Source: Rhodamnia argentea
Lineage: Eukaryota; Streptophyta; Magnoliopsida; Myrtales; Myrtaceae
Assembly: GCF_020921035.1 (NCBI RefSeq)
Contig: NC_063150.1
Coordinates: 29,373,826 to 29,437,825 of the forward strand
Length of the DNA stretch: 64,000 bases
Direction: 5' to 3'
Program-made: the position numbers and the translations under genes
Notes under the pieces: model-generated
What the model was told of the DNA's origin: nothing
Database searches by the model: none
Seen by the model: the letters and a program-made list of their open reading frames with translations, nothing else
In this document: piece after piece, positions 13,735 to 26,015 of the stretch
Layout of the letters: the number at the start of each line of letters is the position of its first letter
Numbering within the stretch: position 1 is the first letter of the stretch

Positions 13735-14435
13735 ATATGATTTATTTTAGGGGATGCCCCCCAAAAAAAAATTTATCTTGCAAGTTATTTTGACTCTTGT
13801 TGGCGTCGTAAAATCAGTCACCAGGAAAAGAACACGAGACATGCGGATTCAACATGGACTTGTAAGCTGTTCCATCATTCTCGTTTTGTGTCCACAATCA
13901 TGTCTCGCATCTACTCAGCTTTTCATCATATGTGGTTACTTCATTGCCGTGACTGTCCTCCATTTTTCTACACCTCATTTGCTCTTCCCCTGCACTTCGC
14001 CGCCATCGATTTCGATCTTCTTCCCAAGCTTTGCTTTCGGACCTTTCGTTTCTCGTCTTCCAGTTCGATACACGGTGGCTCGTTCTGCTGCTTCCACTTC
14101 ATTTCGGAAACTCTGTTACCGTCCCATTCCTCGTCAAAGTCATGTTTTGGTTTAATCTCTGTCAGTCACTTGTCCTAGAATTCAGGTATCGCTGCGGAAG
14201 ATTCTGATACATCTCACATAGATCTGACATCTGGGTCCGTGGAGAACCATCTAGTGCTGGAGAGTGTGGAGGAGGAGGAAGCAGATATGGTGCTACTATA
14301 TGGGGATGCAACTAGATGGACGGAGGAAGAGAGAGATACAATGCTCGCTTTCCATAGTTTCAATGAAAGTCCGTTTACCTTAGGAGGCAGAAGGCGATGG
14401 GACAGTGTTAGTTGGTTATGTACAGTCAAGAAATT
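13735..14435. other. Intergenic DNA, no gene recognised
   Basis: Short open frames of up to 133 codons occur here on +, Ser/Phe/Leu-rich in composition and without recognisable domains. The region separates the divergent-side flank of the plastid-protein gene from LINE debris. It may hold the unrecognisable 5' part of the LINE. Confidence 0.4.
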
Positions 14436-14439
14436 AATC

Positions 14440-17040
14440 ATTCTCTAATTTCTGAAGTTGCTGAGGAAGAGGCGAGGACTGCAATGTTTCAAATGAGTCC
14501 TCTTAAAGTTCCTGGTCCGGATGGTTTTGGCGGAATCTTCTATCAGAAATGTTGGGATGTAATTGGATCTTCTACCGCTTGAGCCGTCAAAACCAGTTTT
14601 TTGTTGAGGTGATGTCCCTAATTCCCTTATCAATACTCGTGTTGTCCGTATCCCTAAAGTTGCTTCTCCTGTGGAAATTTCCCAATTTAGACCAATTATT
14701 CTTTGCAATTTCATGCAAAAAATTTACTGCTAAGATTCTTGTAAATCGACTTAAAACGTTTCTTGCGCAACATAGTCACTCCCTTTCAAAGTGCATTCTT
14801 GGAAGGAAGAGTCGGGGACATATAATTGCAGCTCGTGAGGCAATTTTTATCATATGAAGCTGAGGAAGAAATGGAAGGAAGGATGGTGTGGTATCAAGCT
14901 TGGCATGAACAATGCATCTGATTGTGTTGAGTGAGATTTCTTGAACCAGTAAAGTTAAACGTGGGGCTTCATAGACTGTGGGGTGGGCTGGATAATGGCT
15001 TGTGTGGAGTCAACGCCACATGCTTACATCTCCTATTACCGGTGGGGTAATGGCTAGTTTTGGGATGTTGGGGGATTGTCATTATTGCCAATTCAATGCG
15101 AATTTGACACAAGATGAAGGAAATCGCTATTGCAATTTTGAATTCAAAAAAAAAAATTATAGTACTGATAACTGGGAAGATCCCCTCTTGGGGTTAGAAG
15201 CAAGGGACAGCCCTATATCTCCTCATTTTTCATAATTATTTTGCTGATGTTGTTGTCTCATTTGCTAAGTAACGGGAAGGGGAATTGCTGGGTATTAAAC
15301 TGAAGAGAGTGTCCTGTTCTTACTCATTTGTTATTTGGGGATGATTCTCTATTCCTTCTTTAGGACAGATGAAGGAAATTGGAGAGCTTTGAAGGAGATC
15401 CTAGATGGTTATTGTCATGCATCAGGGCAGCTGGTTAGCTTGCAAAAACCTGGCAATTTTTTTTTTCTCTCCTAATGTAGATGAAGCCAGGAGACAAGCA
15501 GTGAGCAGAGGGTTGGGGATCAACATTATCCAAAACCTTGGGATGTATCTTGGGCTTCCTACTTTGTTGGGGAGGTCTAAGGATGCAATTACAAATTCTT
15601 GTCAAAAACTGCTTATTATGTCGAACCTACAAATTCAATGTCTTGTTTTAATTTCCGTAAAAAATGGATTGATGAGGCAGACAGAACTATCGCTAAATTT
15701 TGGCGGGGACAGCTGGATTATGAATCTAGGGGTGCACTGGAAGAGCTGGTAGAGACTTGATGCAGCAATATCTGAGGGTGGTTTGGGGTTAAGCTTGTCT
15801 CAGTTCTATTAGGCCCTCCTTGCCAAATTAGCTTAAAGTATAAAGCAGAGGCTATCTAAATTTTGGGTCCTGGTTTTGAAGAGTTTGTATTTCCCAAATT
15901 GCAGCTTTATGGAGGTTAGAAGGTAAAGGAGGATGTCCTGGTGCTGCAGCAGCATTGTTGAAGGGAGAGATCTCATAGAAGAAGGGGCTTTATGGCAGAT
16001 ATCTGATGGCAAGTCTATCAAAGTTTCGGAAGATAGATGCCTGAGGAACAGCCTTTTTCATGAACTGCATCATACAGAGCTTCAGTAAGTTGATAGAAGC
16101 CTCACAGTTGATTCATTGCTTGACAGTGGTCTTGAAAATTTGGAACCTGAATCCTATTAGAGATCACCTGAGTAGTGAAGAACAAGACCTGGTTTTACAA
16201 ACTCAGATTCACGGGAGCAGAGTTGAAGACTGAATTATCTGACCCTGGAAAAGAAATGGTGAGATCTGTCAAGTCAGCGTATCATGTTGCCATGCAGAGG
16301 AAAGAAAAAACTAAAGCCCCTCAATAAGCCCTCCAGTTCTTGTGGAGGTTGTACTCTAGGTCTGTAGCTTCTGGATAGAATTTACCCAAGAGAAGGATTG
16401 AGCTGTCCCCGGTTTGTGTTTTCTGTCATGAAGTGGAAACCGTAGAGCACATGATTCTGTCCTGCGAATGGTGATCCATTTAGTTTGGGAGCTTGGGGCT
16501 AAGTGTAGAAACACAATCAGTTTCTGCTTTTTCATCAATGGCTAGCTGACATCATTAAGAATTAGGCCTTATCAAAAGCTGGTAGAAAGGAGTCCTGAGA
16601 AAAGTGGCTTTCTGCTATTGGTTTTTGCACAAGGGAAGGAACGAGGTTGTCTTCTAGTGGAAGAGTCCGGACTATTTGTGTCAATTGGCCATTGATAAGA
16701 CGAATCCTGCAAGCTAACGAGGAGTGCGTGCGCGCAAATTTGAACGGCAGAAGGCAATCAGCTGCATCTGGTGAGAGTCATTCTGCAAGGAAATGGTGTA
16801 AATCTATAAGAAATGAGATTAAACTCAACTGTGATTAATCTTTTCAAGCTGAAAACAAGGTGGCTGCTATTGGGGTTCTCGCTAGCTATTTTTCAAAGCA
16901 ATTTGTTAGGAGGCACAGAGGAGCTGGTCAGAACTGTAGATACCGAAGAAACTGAAGCTCTAGCTGTCTGGTTTGGCATTCATCGGGAGAAAGCATTCTT
17001 CTTTCTGAGAAATCGCATCTGTTTAGTTATCCAGTGTTAA
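14440..17040 (+). pseudogene. LINE (non-LTR retrotransposon) polyprotein, decayed
   Basis: The reverse-transcriptase block SPLKVPGPDGFGGIFYQ is at about 14490-14550. It is followed in another frame by the IPKVASPVEISQFRPI-type motif near 14640-14700. The catalytic box is FGDD at 15334-15345, where the family usually has F(A/G)DD, and the block YLGLPTLLGRSK follows at about 15545-15580. A zf-RVT finger (VCVFCHEVETVEHMILSCEW) starts near 16412, and an RNase H-like EALAVWFGI phrase is near 16950. RT, then zf-RVT, then RNase H is the standard order of plant L1-type LINEs. Many frameshifts and stops separate the blocks, so no protein can be made. No poly(A) end or target duplication was seen. Confidence 0.88.
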
Positions 17041-17130
17041 GCTACGAGTGTGAAGCCAGATTTACAAGCAAAAGGTGGCAGATATTTATGGAAAGCTTGA
17101 ATATGCCACTTTTTTTTCTTGATAAATTTT

Positions 17131-17963
17131 TAGGATAAGTATACTGAAAATCTTAAAACTCGTTGCAAAAGTGCAATTGATTTCTAAAACTTGCAAAAAA
17201 TACAAACGAATCCTAAAACTTATCAAATTAGTTCAATCGAGTCCTTTCGTTAATTCCATCAAACTTGACTAACGAAAAATGCTGAAGTGGCTTCTTTCAA
17301 TACTCTCTCTTTCATATGTGGCGATGACAAGGGTAGGGATGGCTGATGAGGGTCGACGGCCCTCATCAACCTCAAGTGAGGGCCATGACCTAGCAAGGGT
17401 TGCGATCGACGGGGGTCGGCGGCGCTTGGCCAAGGTCTAGCAAGGGTGAGAGCTGTGACCCGGCAAGGGCCTGCGATCTATGAGGGTCGTCGGCGCCTAG
17501 CTGCGGCTCAGCAACCCCCATCAATGTGCCCTCAGCCAAGTCTGGGCGAGGGTTGTCACTTGACAAGGGCCTACGATCAATGATAGTCGGAGCTTGGCTA
17601 GGGCCCGGTAACCCCCGTCGGCCATCCCCTACCCTCGCAAGCCCTTCCCAACGATGGTTGGGGGATAGCGATAGCGAGCACCGCCTAGTTTCTCTTTCTC
17701 TCTTATTTATTTATTTATAATTTAGCTTATTTTCTAAATAATATTTGCATTTAAAATCATATTTGGACTAAAATGTCATCATTTTAACCATGTCATTACC
17801 ATGTCGGATAAAGAAAAGAATAAAAAAAAAAAGGTAACGTCATCATTTTCCAATAACCAAATTGGACGGCGTTAATAGAATGACTCGATTAAACTAATTT
17901 GATAAGTTTTATGACTCAATTGCACGTTAGTGACAGGTTTTAGTACTTTCAGCACTTATCCCT
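17131..17963. mobile_element. MITE-like DNA element, family X, copy 1, with target-site duplication
   Basis: Left end TAGGATAAGTATACTG and right end (inverted) AGGGATAAGTGCTG begin imperfect inverted repeats of about 45 bp. The element is flanked by AAATTTT at 17124-17130 and again at 17964-17970, a 7-bp duplication that fixes the ends. The interior contains a GC-rich block (17340-17660) repeating GGGTCG and AGCAAGGG phrases and no transposase. Two related copies lie at about 31.9 and 36.1 kb. Confidence 0.75.
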
Positions 17964-17970
17964 AAATTTT

Positions 17971-19611
17971 CTAAATGAGTCTTGTTATCCTAACATTGCA
18001 CTTTTTCATTTGATCTTGCAAGCATGTTGAGAGAGAGAGAGAGAGAGAGAGAGTAGGTTCACATTTCCAAACCATATATGAAAAGTAGCTATCAAGAAGC
18101 AAAAACAAGCCCAAACTTGTTATTAATGATGCTAACATTTAAAACAAGCTCAAAGTAGGGTGAGGACGCGTGAGGAGGGAGCAGAGTTTCGCAACCTGCA
18201 TAAAGGCACATAGCGTGGCTTATATAATAGAATAAGATATGATAGAAAATTTAAAAAAAAAAAAAAACCCCACACTCCCATCAAATGGTCCCCCAAATAA
18301 TATGGATTGCAAAGGCAATTTGGGAAGCAGGACAAGCAGTGGAAGTCACCATCTCCCCCTTCTTAGATTCATCATCATTTCTCCCCAATGGGTTGTGAAG
18401 GAAGGGCCATCATAAGTACAGTATCACATGGAGATTCAGTACATTTGCCACATCTAGGCAAGACAATATACGGCATCCAGGAAAAGAAGAGAAATAAATG
18501 ATGAGGTCCCTATGGACCAAAATCAATCATCCAAGCCGCTCCCGATCGAATGATATTTTACTGCTCCAACAAAAGGAATGGAGAAAGCTTTTGAATCCAC
18601 TCATTTAACACTCAAAAGGCGACGAGCTAAACCAGGTTGCGATAAAAGAGCGCGTAAAACGTGATACTAATTGACAACAAATGTCTCGGCTTAATTAACG
18701 ACGAGTCACAAGATTGGCTAGGTTTGTTAAAATAGGAATGCATCCGAAATCCCGAATGCTCATAACTGTACTGCTTTCTTTGGATGTTTATCAGCGTTAT
18801 GTGTGTACAGAATGCTGGGACCTGCTCTTTGGGAAATTGCGTCTCGGCTGTATCTCAAAGTCCAAAATGATGGCCATGAGCAAAAGTGGAAATCTTGAAC
18901 TAGCTATATGCGTCGGTGTTGTTGGTGCCACGTTACAATTGCTTAATGTGATCAAGGTTCACACAAGGATAATGTCTCCTACTATCATAAAATTTTGCTC
19001 AGAAAATGTACTGCAAGATATGCTTGCTCAATTCTAAGATATGAGTTAGTGTAACTTCGTTTTACATATTATCGGAGAAAGCACTGCCATAATAAAGATT
19101 TCTCATAACATGATTATCCCCTAAACGGCGGGACACACGTTGCAGCAGATTAGGTGCATAACGTTGTTGTAATCTCTTCGGATTGTACTAGTGAGTTCTC
19201 GATATTTGTGCTCTCCATGGGCATTAGCCGCATCGACGAGCAACGCAATCCTTATGTGTTCTCTTTTCTCTTCCCAGGGTGCTATTCCTAACATCCTCAT
19301 GTAAAAATATCAGGTAATCGAATCAATGCAGTGTTGGCATCGAAGAACTTTGAAAGGGAAGGACCACAGGTCTGATGTGAACTTGTGCTTGTGTTGATCA
19401 GTTCAGCTGAGTAAAGCTGCCTGATCTTAAACTCATGTAAAGCCATAGGACCCATAGAAAGCAGATGGGCCAGTGACCAAATGGCTATAGCAGCATCACT
19501 CAAAACTAACTGATGCAGTTTGGCATTGTGAACCAAGTACGAAACGACACACCGATTCACATGTCGGTATATAATATCCATTGAAGTCTCTGGTTTAAGG
19601 GTGCGAGAGAG
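17971..19611. other. Intergenic DNA upstream of the MYB gene
   Basis: A (GA)n microsatellite occupies 18029-18053. Open frames near 18714-19037 (+) and 19297-19704 (-) have no recognisable domain; the second runs antisense across the MYB first exon. No transposon ends were seen. Confidence 0.4.
18029..18053. repeat. (GA)n microsatellite
   Basis: About twelve uninterrupted GA units followed by TAGG. Confidence 0.9.
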
Positions 19612-21477
19612 ATGGGTGGTGTGGCATGGACTGAGGAGGAAGATCATTTGCTCAAGAAGTGTATCGAGCAATACGGTGAAGGGAAGTGGCATAGAGTCCC
19701 TCAATTAGCCGGTAATAATAGCAGATCTACGATCTACGCTATGCTATGCTCGAATGCACAATCACTGTAATAGTAGGTTGAATTCAACTGTCCCTACTGT
19801 TTGGAATGCCTTTCTTGTGAATAATGTTGCTACCTTTCATTTGCGCTACAAGAATTCATTTTTCCTTAGAGAGAGTACATTCTTGAATAGAACTGCAGAA
19901 AAACTTGCATTTGCTTGCAACCATTCACAGCACCATGCACTCATTTCCCATGTAATTATATCAGATGATAGTTTCTGAGAAGTAATACCCATCTCAATTC
20001 ACATTCAAGGAGAGATATTCCTAGAAAAAGTTCTGATTTGGTGTAAAAAATTAGGTTGGGGAAGGTCCAAGAACAGTCAAACGTTGAATTATGATGGAGG
20101 CGTTTAGGTTGAACCTATATGGCTATATTCTTCGGGTCCGACGCTGTACATCAACCTCGAACTCATCAAGCTATAATCAAGTTAAGATCAAAAACCCATA
20201 TTGATCTGCAACATGTTTGTATCGCAATCTATTATGCCTTAGAATGTTGCAGATTTTGGTAGGAATAAAAAACGCAACTATCTTTCATTGGTTGCCAAGA
20301 ACAGTATGCTTTCACATGGAGACTTCATTTTGAGCTTCCACAAGTACATCCCAAAATTGCGACTGATGTTCTAGTTGCAATTAACAGAAGCTAACACCAA
20401 ATTGACCAGTTTCCACTTTTATGGCTATTGTGATTAAGGACTGAACCGGTGCCGCAAGAGCTGTCGACTGCGATGGCTAAACTATCTACGGCCAAACATC
20501 AAGAGAGGGGTTTTCACTGAGGACGAAGTGGATCTCATCATCAAGCTCCACAATGTCCTGGGAAACAGGCAAGCAACAGAGATATATCTCAAATCAATTA
20601 AGAGTCCGTTCTCTGAATGGGAATATCGAAATTCAGGACTGTTATATGCCAATATGTTTCTTAGGTCCCGGATGCGCATGTTTCCAGATGCATTTTCTTT
20701 CATCTCTTTTTCGATATAGCATGTTGCATTAGAGCTTGTAATTAATCTTTATCATGCATGAACTCTGTACTATTTTCTGGCGGTGATGCTCTCACGTACA
20801 AGTAGCGTTTAGGATATGAACGAGCCGCGTAGACTGAAACATGGCACATAAGTATAAGCTGGAAAATTCAGTAACAAGGTGGATATAAAAGGACTTTGAT
20901 TTGATTTTAAGACTGGCCCTAGGACTTTGAATAAATTTCTTCTTTTAACCATCGCGAATAACAAGAATTTAGTTTGCCATATAAGTTAGAGAAATTGTTG
21001 AAAGTCTTCAGGTGGTCGCTGATCGCGGGTAGGCTTCCCGGAAGGACCGCCAACGATGTGAAGAACTACTGGAACTGTCACCTTAGCAAGAAGCTGGATC
21101 CCCAACAGGTCGACAACCATGAAGATAACGACTCGAACACGAAGGAAGTCTTGGAAATCCTCGGTCCCAGCCAACCGGGGGACTTCGCTGCATCATCAGG
21201 AGGCTGGACACAGCCACCAACAGCTGCTCTTGAAGCTCCAAGCTTGGTGTATTCTCCAATGCCAGAAGAAATTGGCACTTCACCTGCATCACCACCAATG
21301 TTGTACGTTGATCAGGATGAATTCAACAGTAGTAATCCACCATTCTTTGGGGAAGATGGGCATGTTCTTGGGGATCTGGGCTTGGACTTGCAGTTCGATG
21401 GGTCGGCTGGGTCGATGCAAAGCAGCAACAAGTGGGATTGGGATGACTTGATTTCTGACCTGGATCTGTGGGGTTGA
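19612..21477 (+). CDS. MYB: R2R3-MYB transcription factor, anthocyanin-regulator (subgroup 6) type
   Basis: Exons are 19612-19711, 20439-20568 and 21012-21477, joining in phase to 231 residues. Exon 2 is exactly 130 nt, the classic R2R3-MYB second exon. R2 keeps Trp6, Trp26 and Trp46; R3 has Phe59, Trp78 and Trp97. The phrases [19 protein letters not shown] and [10 protein letters not shown] mark the anthocyanin-activator group. The bHLH-partner motif is present at residues 65-84 (D-L-x2-K-x3-V-x6-L-x3-R, with Val for the usual Leu). Oddities: exon 1 lacks about 11 codons, so the protein starts one residue group before the R2 Trp; the second intron begins GC, not GT, within CAG|GCAAGC; and the subgroup-6 KPRPR(S/T)F motif is not clearly present. 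Family role: nuclear activator of flavonoid/anthocyanin genes with bHLH and WD40 partners. It could be functional or newly dying. Confidence 0.8.
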
Positions 21478-23735
21478 ATCTTTTGTAAGGTCAAAACGTT
21501 CGGTCGTTTTAGCTGGTTAATTGATGTGCAACAAAAATTTGACTATGGTGAGAATAAGCATCGACTTTGTGTACCGGCCCTAAGCTTACATGATTGATTT
21601 ACCTCATCGGTGAGTCTTCAAATTAGACGGATTGTAAATCGAAATAATATGGGTTAGTTTAGTTTTCAAAATTGTACTTAAATTTCATCTTGATCAGAAA
21701 TTAAAACTTGAAAACCGTTTTCGATTTCTTATTTTCGTGAAAATTAGTTCAGCAAATAAAAACTAGAATATTCTTGATTGATTGTGGAATCTACGGCAGA
21801 TATATATTTATTCCAAGAGCCTGGCTCTTTCACATGTGAGTAATTAAGTTTTTTCCATCATACTTTCCTAGCTAGGTCGGTCCAAAATGTAAATTTTAGT
21901 GAGATTTGCCAGTGTGGCTGGTTTGACTTCTTACCGGACTGAAGAAAGTTGCACTCTGTTTTTATCGGAAAAACGAAACAATTCCCAAGGAAACAGCAAG
22001 AAACTGCGGGTCGTATCTGCTGGCAGGTGGCATTGGGCCATTGCACAAGGCCCCATGAGTTTTCGCACAAAGTCAATTGCACATCTCTCCATGTGAGGAA
22101 TCCCCAATCTGATTGGCTTGACCCTCTCTTCCCTGCTCATTCCCAGAAATCTTTGAGTTTTGCACCCATTATTAATTTATGCTTTTTGTCATTTGAATAT
22201 AGGGAAATTACTTTCATTTTTGAAATATTGATCATGTTCGTCAACTCTAAAATTTTCTTAATTGGGTCGGTTAACAAATTCTTCTTGGACACTCGTTAAC
22301 AAAGTCTCTAGTAGCTAAATTGTCGAATTATAAAGCCATCTTGAAAACATCCTCTGCTATGGTCAATGGGGTTCGTGTACTTAGCTAAACCTTGTCTTGC
22401 ATTGTGCTTGGCTACGAATTTCTGGTCTTAGTCCTAACATGCTAATGTGTCCTGCAATTGCAGTAGTAACACAAGTTTCAGTCAAATTGGAAGTTCATAC
22501 TAGCCGACATGGTAACATTTTTTTATGGGTGTTTTATTCTCTAGAATGACTATGTTGATGTTTGAAAAAGTGAGAACCAGCCTTTGTCATCTTGTAGAGA
22601 ATCGTCTATGTTGGATAATGTACTAGTTGCTCAATTTGGCATGCCATAGGTTCGAGAAACATTTTGCAATATCCATTTTATGCAATTTCTCAAAGACGAT
22701 TTTCTTCTCAAGAAACGCGTTCATCCCTGACATTTTCAATTGGATCTATTCATATTTCATCATAAGAAGCAACATGAGTGGAAAGGCCGAGGAGTGAACT
22801 TTCTTGAACGGCTAGACTTGTCTAATCCAACTTTGTCGCCTATGATCTTCTACATGTAATCTCCATAAGAGAATTGAGTTTTGGATTGATTGGGTTGAGA
22901 AGGACTTGTCTCGAGCCAAACGAGACTACACCGAACTTGGATGTTAGTCGTCTCCTAAGTTGTTCATTTTGGCTGTTCTAACTCTATTAGCTTATCGGAC
23001 CAAAAAAAAACTCTATTAGCTTAGACAGATTTTTAGATACGTGATAATCTTGACAGTCAATAGAGCAAAACTTAGTTTTCAGGAAAAATTAAGCAACAGT
23101 ACATCCTAATTGTTTTTTTTCTTTTTGTCATTTTAACACATCCATTGAATGGCAAAAAGGGTAGGGCAGCTTTTTTAGGGGGGTTGGTTTTCAAAAGCTG
23201 CAGCGTATCTGTGCAAGCCCATGTTTCTACTGTTTTGAGGATTATGAAACCGTAGAACTCTGGTCACCTCCTTCTGTTGCCTGCGCCGCGAACTCAGGAA
23301 AGGAAACAATGTTGGAAAAAGAACTCCACATGCACTCTCTCTCTCTCTCTCTGTCGATCAGGCTCAGGACATGGATGTCTGGTCTGGTCTTCAAGTTAAG
23401 AGGCTACTGTAACTCTTTTGGGAGATTTCTCTTTCCTGTTGTGAGTAGTACAGCCTAGACTTTCAACCCTCTATCTGCACTCCACCCTTTAGACCTTGGG
23501 ACTAGAACCTCAATCTCAAGCATGCCTTTCTTTATTCAGAGTTAATTCAGAAACAAAACACACCCAACGCCCACAACTTTCCTCAGACCTTCTCTTGCAC
23601 CCAAAGGTTCAACCTTTTTTCCCAACCGAAGCTCAGACAGTTCCAACCTTTTGCTGGCTGCTGCTGCTGCTGCTTCTTCTTCTTCTTCTTCTTCTTCTTC
23701 TTCTTCTGCTGCTGCTGTTTAAACCACTACCACCA
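21478..23735. other. Intergenic DNA between MYB and RIN4-like genes
   Basis: No gene is recognisable. A (CT)n run sits at about 23334-23352, and a TTC/CTG-rich microsatellite at about 23656-23718 lies just before the RIN4-like start codon, probably in its 5' leader. Confidence 0.5.
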
Positions 23736-24758
23736 ATGGATGTGAGGGCACATTCTTCACAACCCTTGAACTTTCTGTTGTTGATCTTGAAACTTTCTTG
23801 CACTGTCATTCCTTTTTGCTTTAGCTCTTCTTATGTTGTTGGGTAAATTTCTTTTACAGGAGTATTACTGTAGGAAGAGCGGGCAGATACCAGCATTTGG
23901 TGACTGGGACCATGCAAACGAGCTACCAATAACTCAGTACTTTGAGTGTGCAAGGCAACCTGGCTTGCTCCGATTCAGCTCTTCTTCCGGAGAATCTGAT
24001 CGCGCTCGTAAGAGCGGGGACTTGTATGCGGTCGCTGCTGCTGATGAGCACAAGTTCTCTCGCTCCATGGCTCCTCATAGAAAGGTTCAGACTTCGGCTC
24101 CTTTTTCTGCTCATGCCATTGATCCAACATGAGATCTTTCTTCTTTTTTTCTCAAAAAAGTCTGAACTGCGTGCGAATATCTGTTGCAGGCGAGAACCAG
24201 AGAGAAGCGGAACGTGCAACTGAAGGAGCAGAGAAAAACAGGGAGAGTCGTTTGTGAGATGAAGGAACCTCCGAGGAAGCAACACCTCCTGTCACAGTCG
24301 CAACTTAATGCCCATAGCCATCATCATCATCATCTTGAGTTGCCCATGAAGTTGAAGCCATCAAAACCCAAAGCTGTTGATGAAGATCTCTACAAGATCC
24401 CTCCTCATCTTCTTCACACTACCAAGAGGGTCAGTTCCACTTCTTGTTTCCTCGTACTTTTGTTAAGAATGCTTCACAAATGGGCACCTTTTTATTTTTG
24501 CCCGAACTATTCCAGGACCAAATGCTTACATATAATCTGTGGAAATTCTGGTAAAAGTTGACATCTTGACCATCTTTTTTTGCGATAAATTCCAGCCCAT
24601 GTTGCAGATCTTGATGCATCTGCACGTTGGGTCCAGGCAGAAATCATTTGTAAATGGCAACATTAATGTTGAAATGTTTGGTTTCTCATTGTTTTCTTCT
24701 GCAGAAAAAGGTGCTGGGATTTTTCTCAAGGTGTCTGGTCCCAGCTTGTACTGCCTAG
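23736..24758 (+). CDS. RIN4/NOI-family protein, four exons
   Basis: Exons are 23736-23741, 23860-24084, 24190-24429 and 24705-24758, joining in phase to 174 residues with GT-AG introns. The first coding exon is only ATG GAT, giving an N terminus MDEYYCRKSGQ. The NOI core follows at residues 11-31 (IPAFGDWDHANELPITQYFE). The middle is basic and Ser-rich with a short His run (HSHHHHHLE). The C terminus, KIPPHLLHTTKR then GFFSRCLVPACTA, matches the family's Cys-containing end, where Cys is acylated in RIN4. RIN4 is a plasma-membrane immune regulator cleaved at NOI motifs by bacterial effectors. This protein has a single NOI and belongs to the small NOI-type group, so a defence role is inferred from family only. 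A CT-rich leader precedes it. Confidence 0.85.
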
Positions 24759-26015
24759 AGTTTGACAACAGATGACTTGCAATATTCTCTGTCCAAAAGA
24801 GACGCCATGCAAATGTTGGATTGGCAAGCTCTAGCTGCATTGAGGCTAAAACTTGGGACCACTTCATTCAACCGAAAATGAAAACTTGAGTCTTGTATGA
24901 TTTGAAGTAAGCTAGTCAAGACCAAATGATATCAATGTAGAATTCTCAGTTTGGATCTTAAACAGTGCTCTGTCTTGACCATCTTTTGCTGTTTTTTTCA
25001 TGGGGTAAAAGGAGAATTTTGCCCAGGGTGTTTATGACTTTCCGTTTTTTCCTTTTCATTCCTGAGGACGTAACTGGAATGCAATGCATAGGTATAAGCT
25101 GTCTCCTTTTAATTAGAATAGTTGATTATATTGCTGGTCAAAAATCAAAACGGTCAACCTTACCCAAAAAAAAAATCAAACGGTCAAGGATTAATATGAT
25201 CCCCACTTCCCATAAGTCACTAAACGACAGTGGCACTTGACACAAAACTCTGCATCCGCGCCAACTCCAGGCGTTGAGTATGACACTATTGCCACTCCCT
25301 CTTAAGTTGTCTCATGAAAAATGAAAAGCTTAGACCCTTTCAACAAATCAGCCTCAAACTTAGAAGCTCAATAGTCCTCTGCTAATGGCAATTAACCCAC
25401 AAGAGGATTCTTCCTTAATGTTCAGGCAAATTTGCACTTATTTTCTCAAACAGCAGCTACTATCGTCTATGTTGCCGTTTAATGCAAGCTATGTGACTAG
25501 TCCTGTGTCAAAATCTGTAGTATAAAGAAAGGAGCATTATGACTCAGAACTTGAAAATTGAGATTTTTCTTTAAGTCTTGGCGTCGATGCCCATTTGTGG
25601 TTGGTTTGATGAAATGTTAAACCTAGAGTGTGCTATTAAGGACAACTGCTGAATGTTTCCTGTGCACTAAATAAGACATGTCATTGAGTAATATCGTAAA
25701 AGGAATAGATAAATGCACTTGCGTAGCATGAGACTTATGCCAATATGAAATCAATGGTGCAAATAGTACTAGAGTAAGACAATAACGCTCCTTCAAGGTT
25801 GGTGCTGACTGGGACCAGGTGTGCAACAGGCTGAAGTATGCTCTCAAAATCCTCCTTTGTACTAAATCCGACAGAATTTGGTTTTGAAGATGCTGCGAAA
25901 AGAATGATATTCACGGAAGGTGACTGTACATGAGCTGAGTGAAGAAGTAGCCTTTCTTTTCGCAGTTAGTGTACATGCTCTCAAAATCCTCATTCTCTGA
26001 TGCCCACTTAGGTGA
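24759..26015. other. Intergenic DNA between RIN4-like gene and the U-box array
   Basis: No gene is recognisable. The right part (about 25560-26015) is the 3' flank of U-box copy 1. It shares phrases such as GAAGTATGCTCTCAAAATC with the flanks of copies 2 (about 28770) and 3 (about 32915), so the duplicated unit includes it. Confidence 0.5.

Noticed and set aside
19297..19704. 135-codon minus-strand frame near the MYB start
   Set aside because: It overlaps the conserved MYB exon 1 antisense and shows no domain.
23656..23718. Leu-rich open frame over a CTG/TTC run
   Set aside because: Microsatellite translation artefact in the probable 5' leader of the RIN4-like gene.
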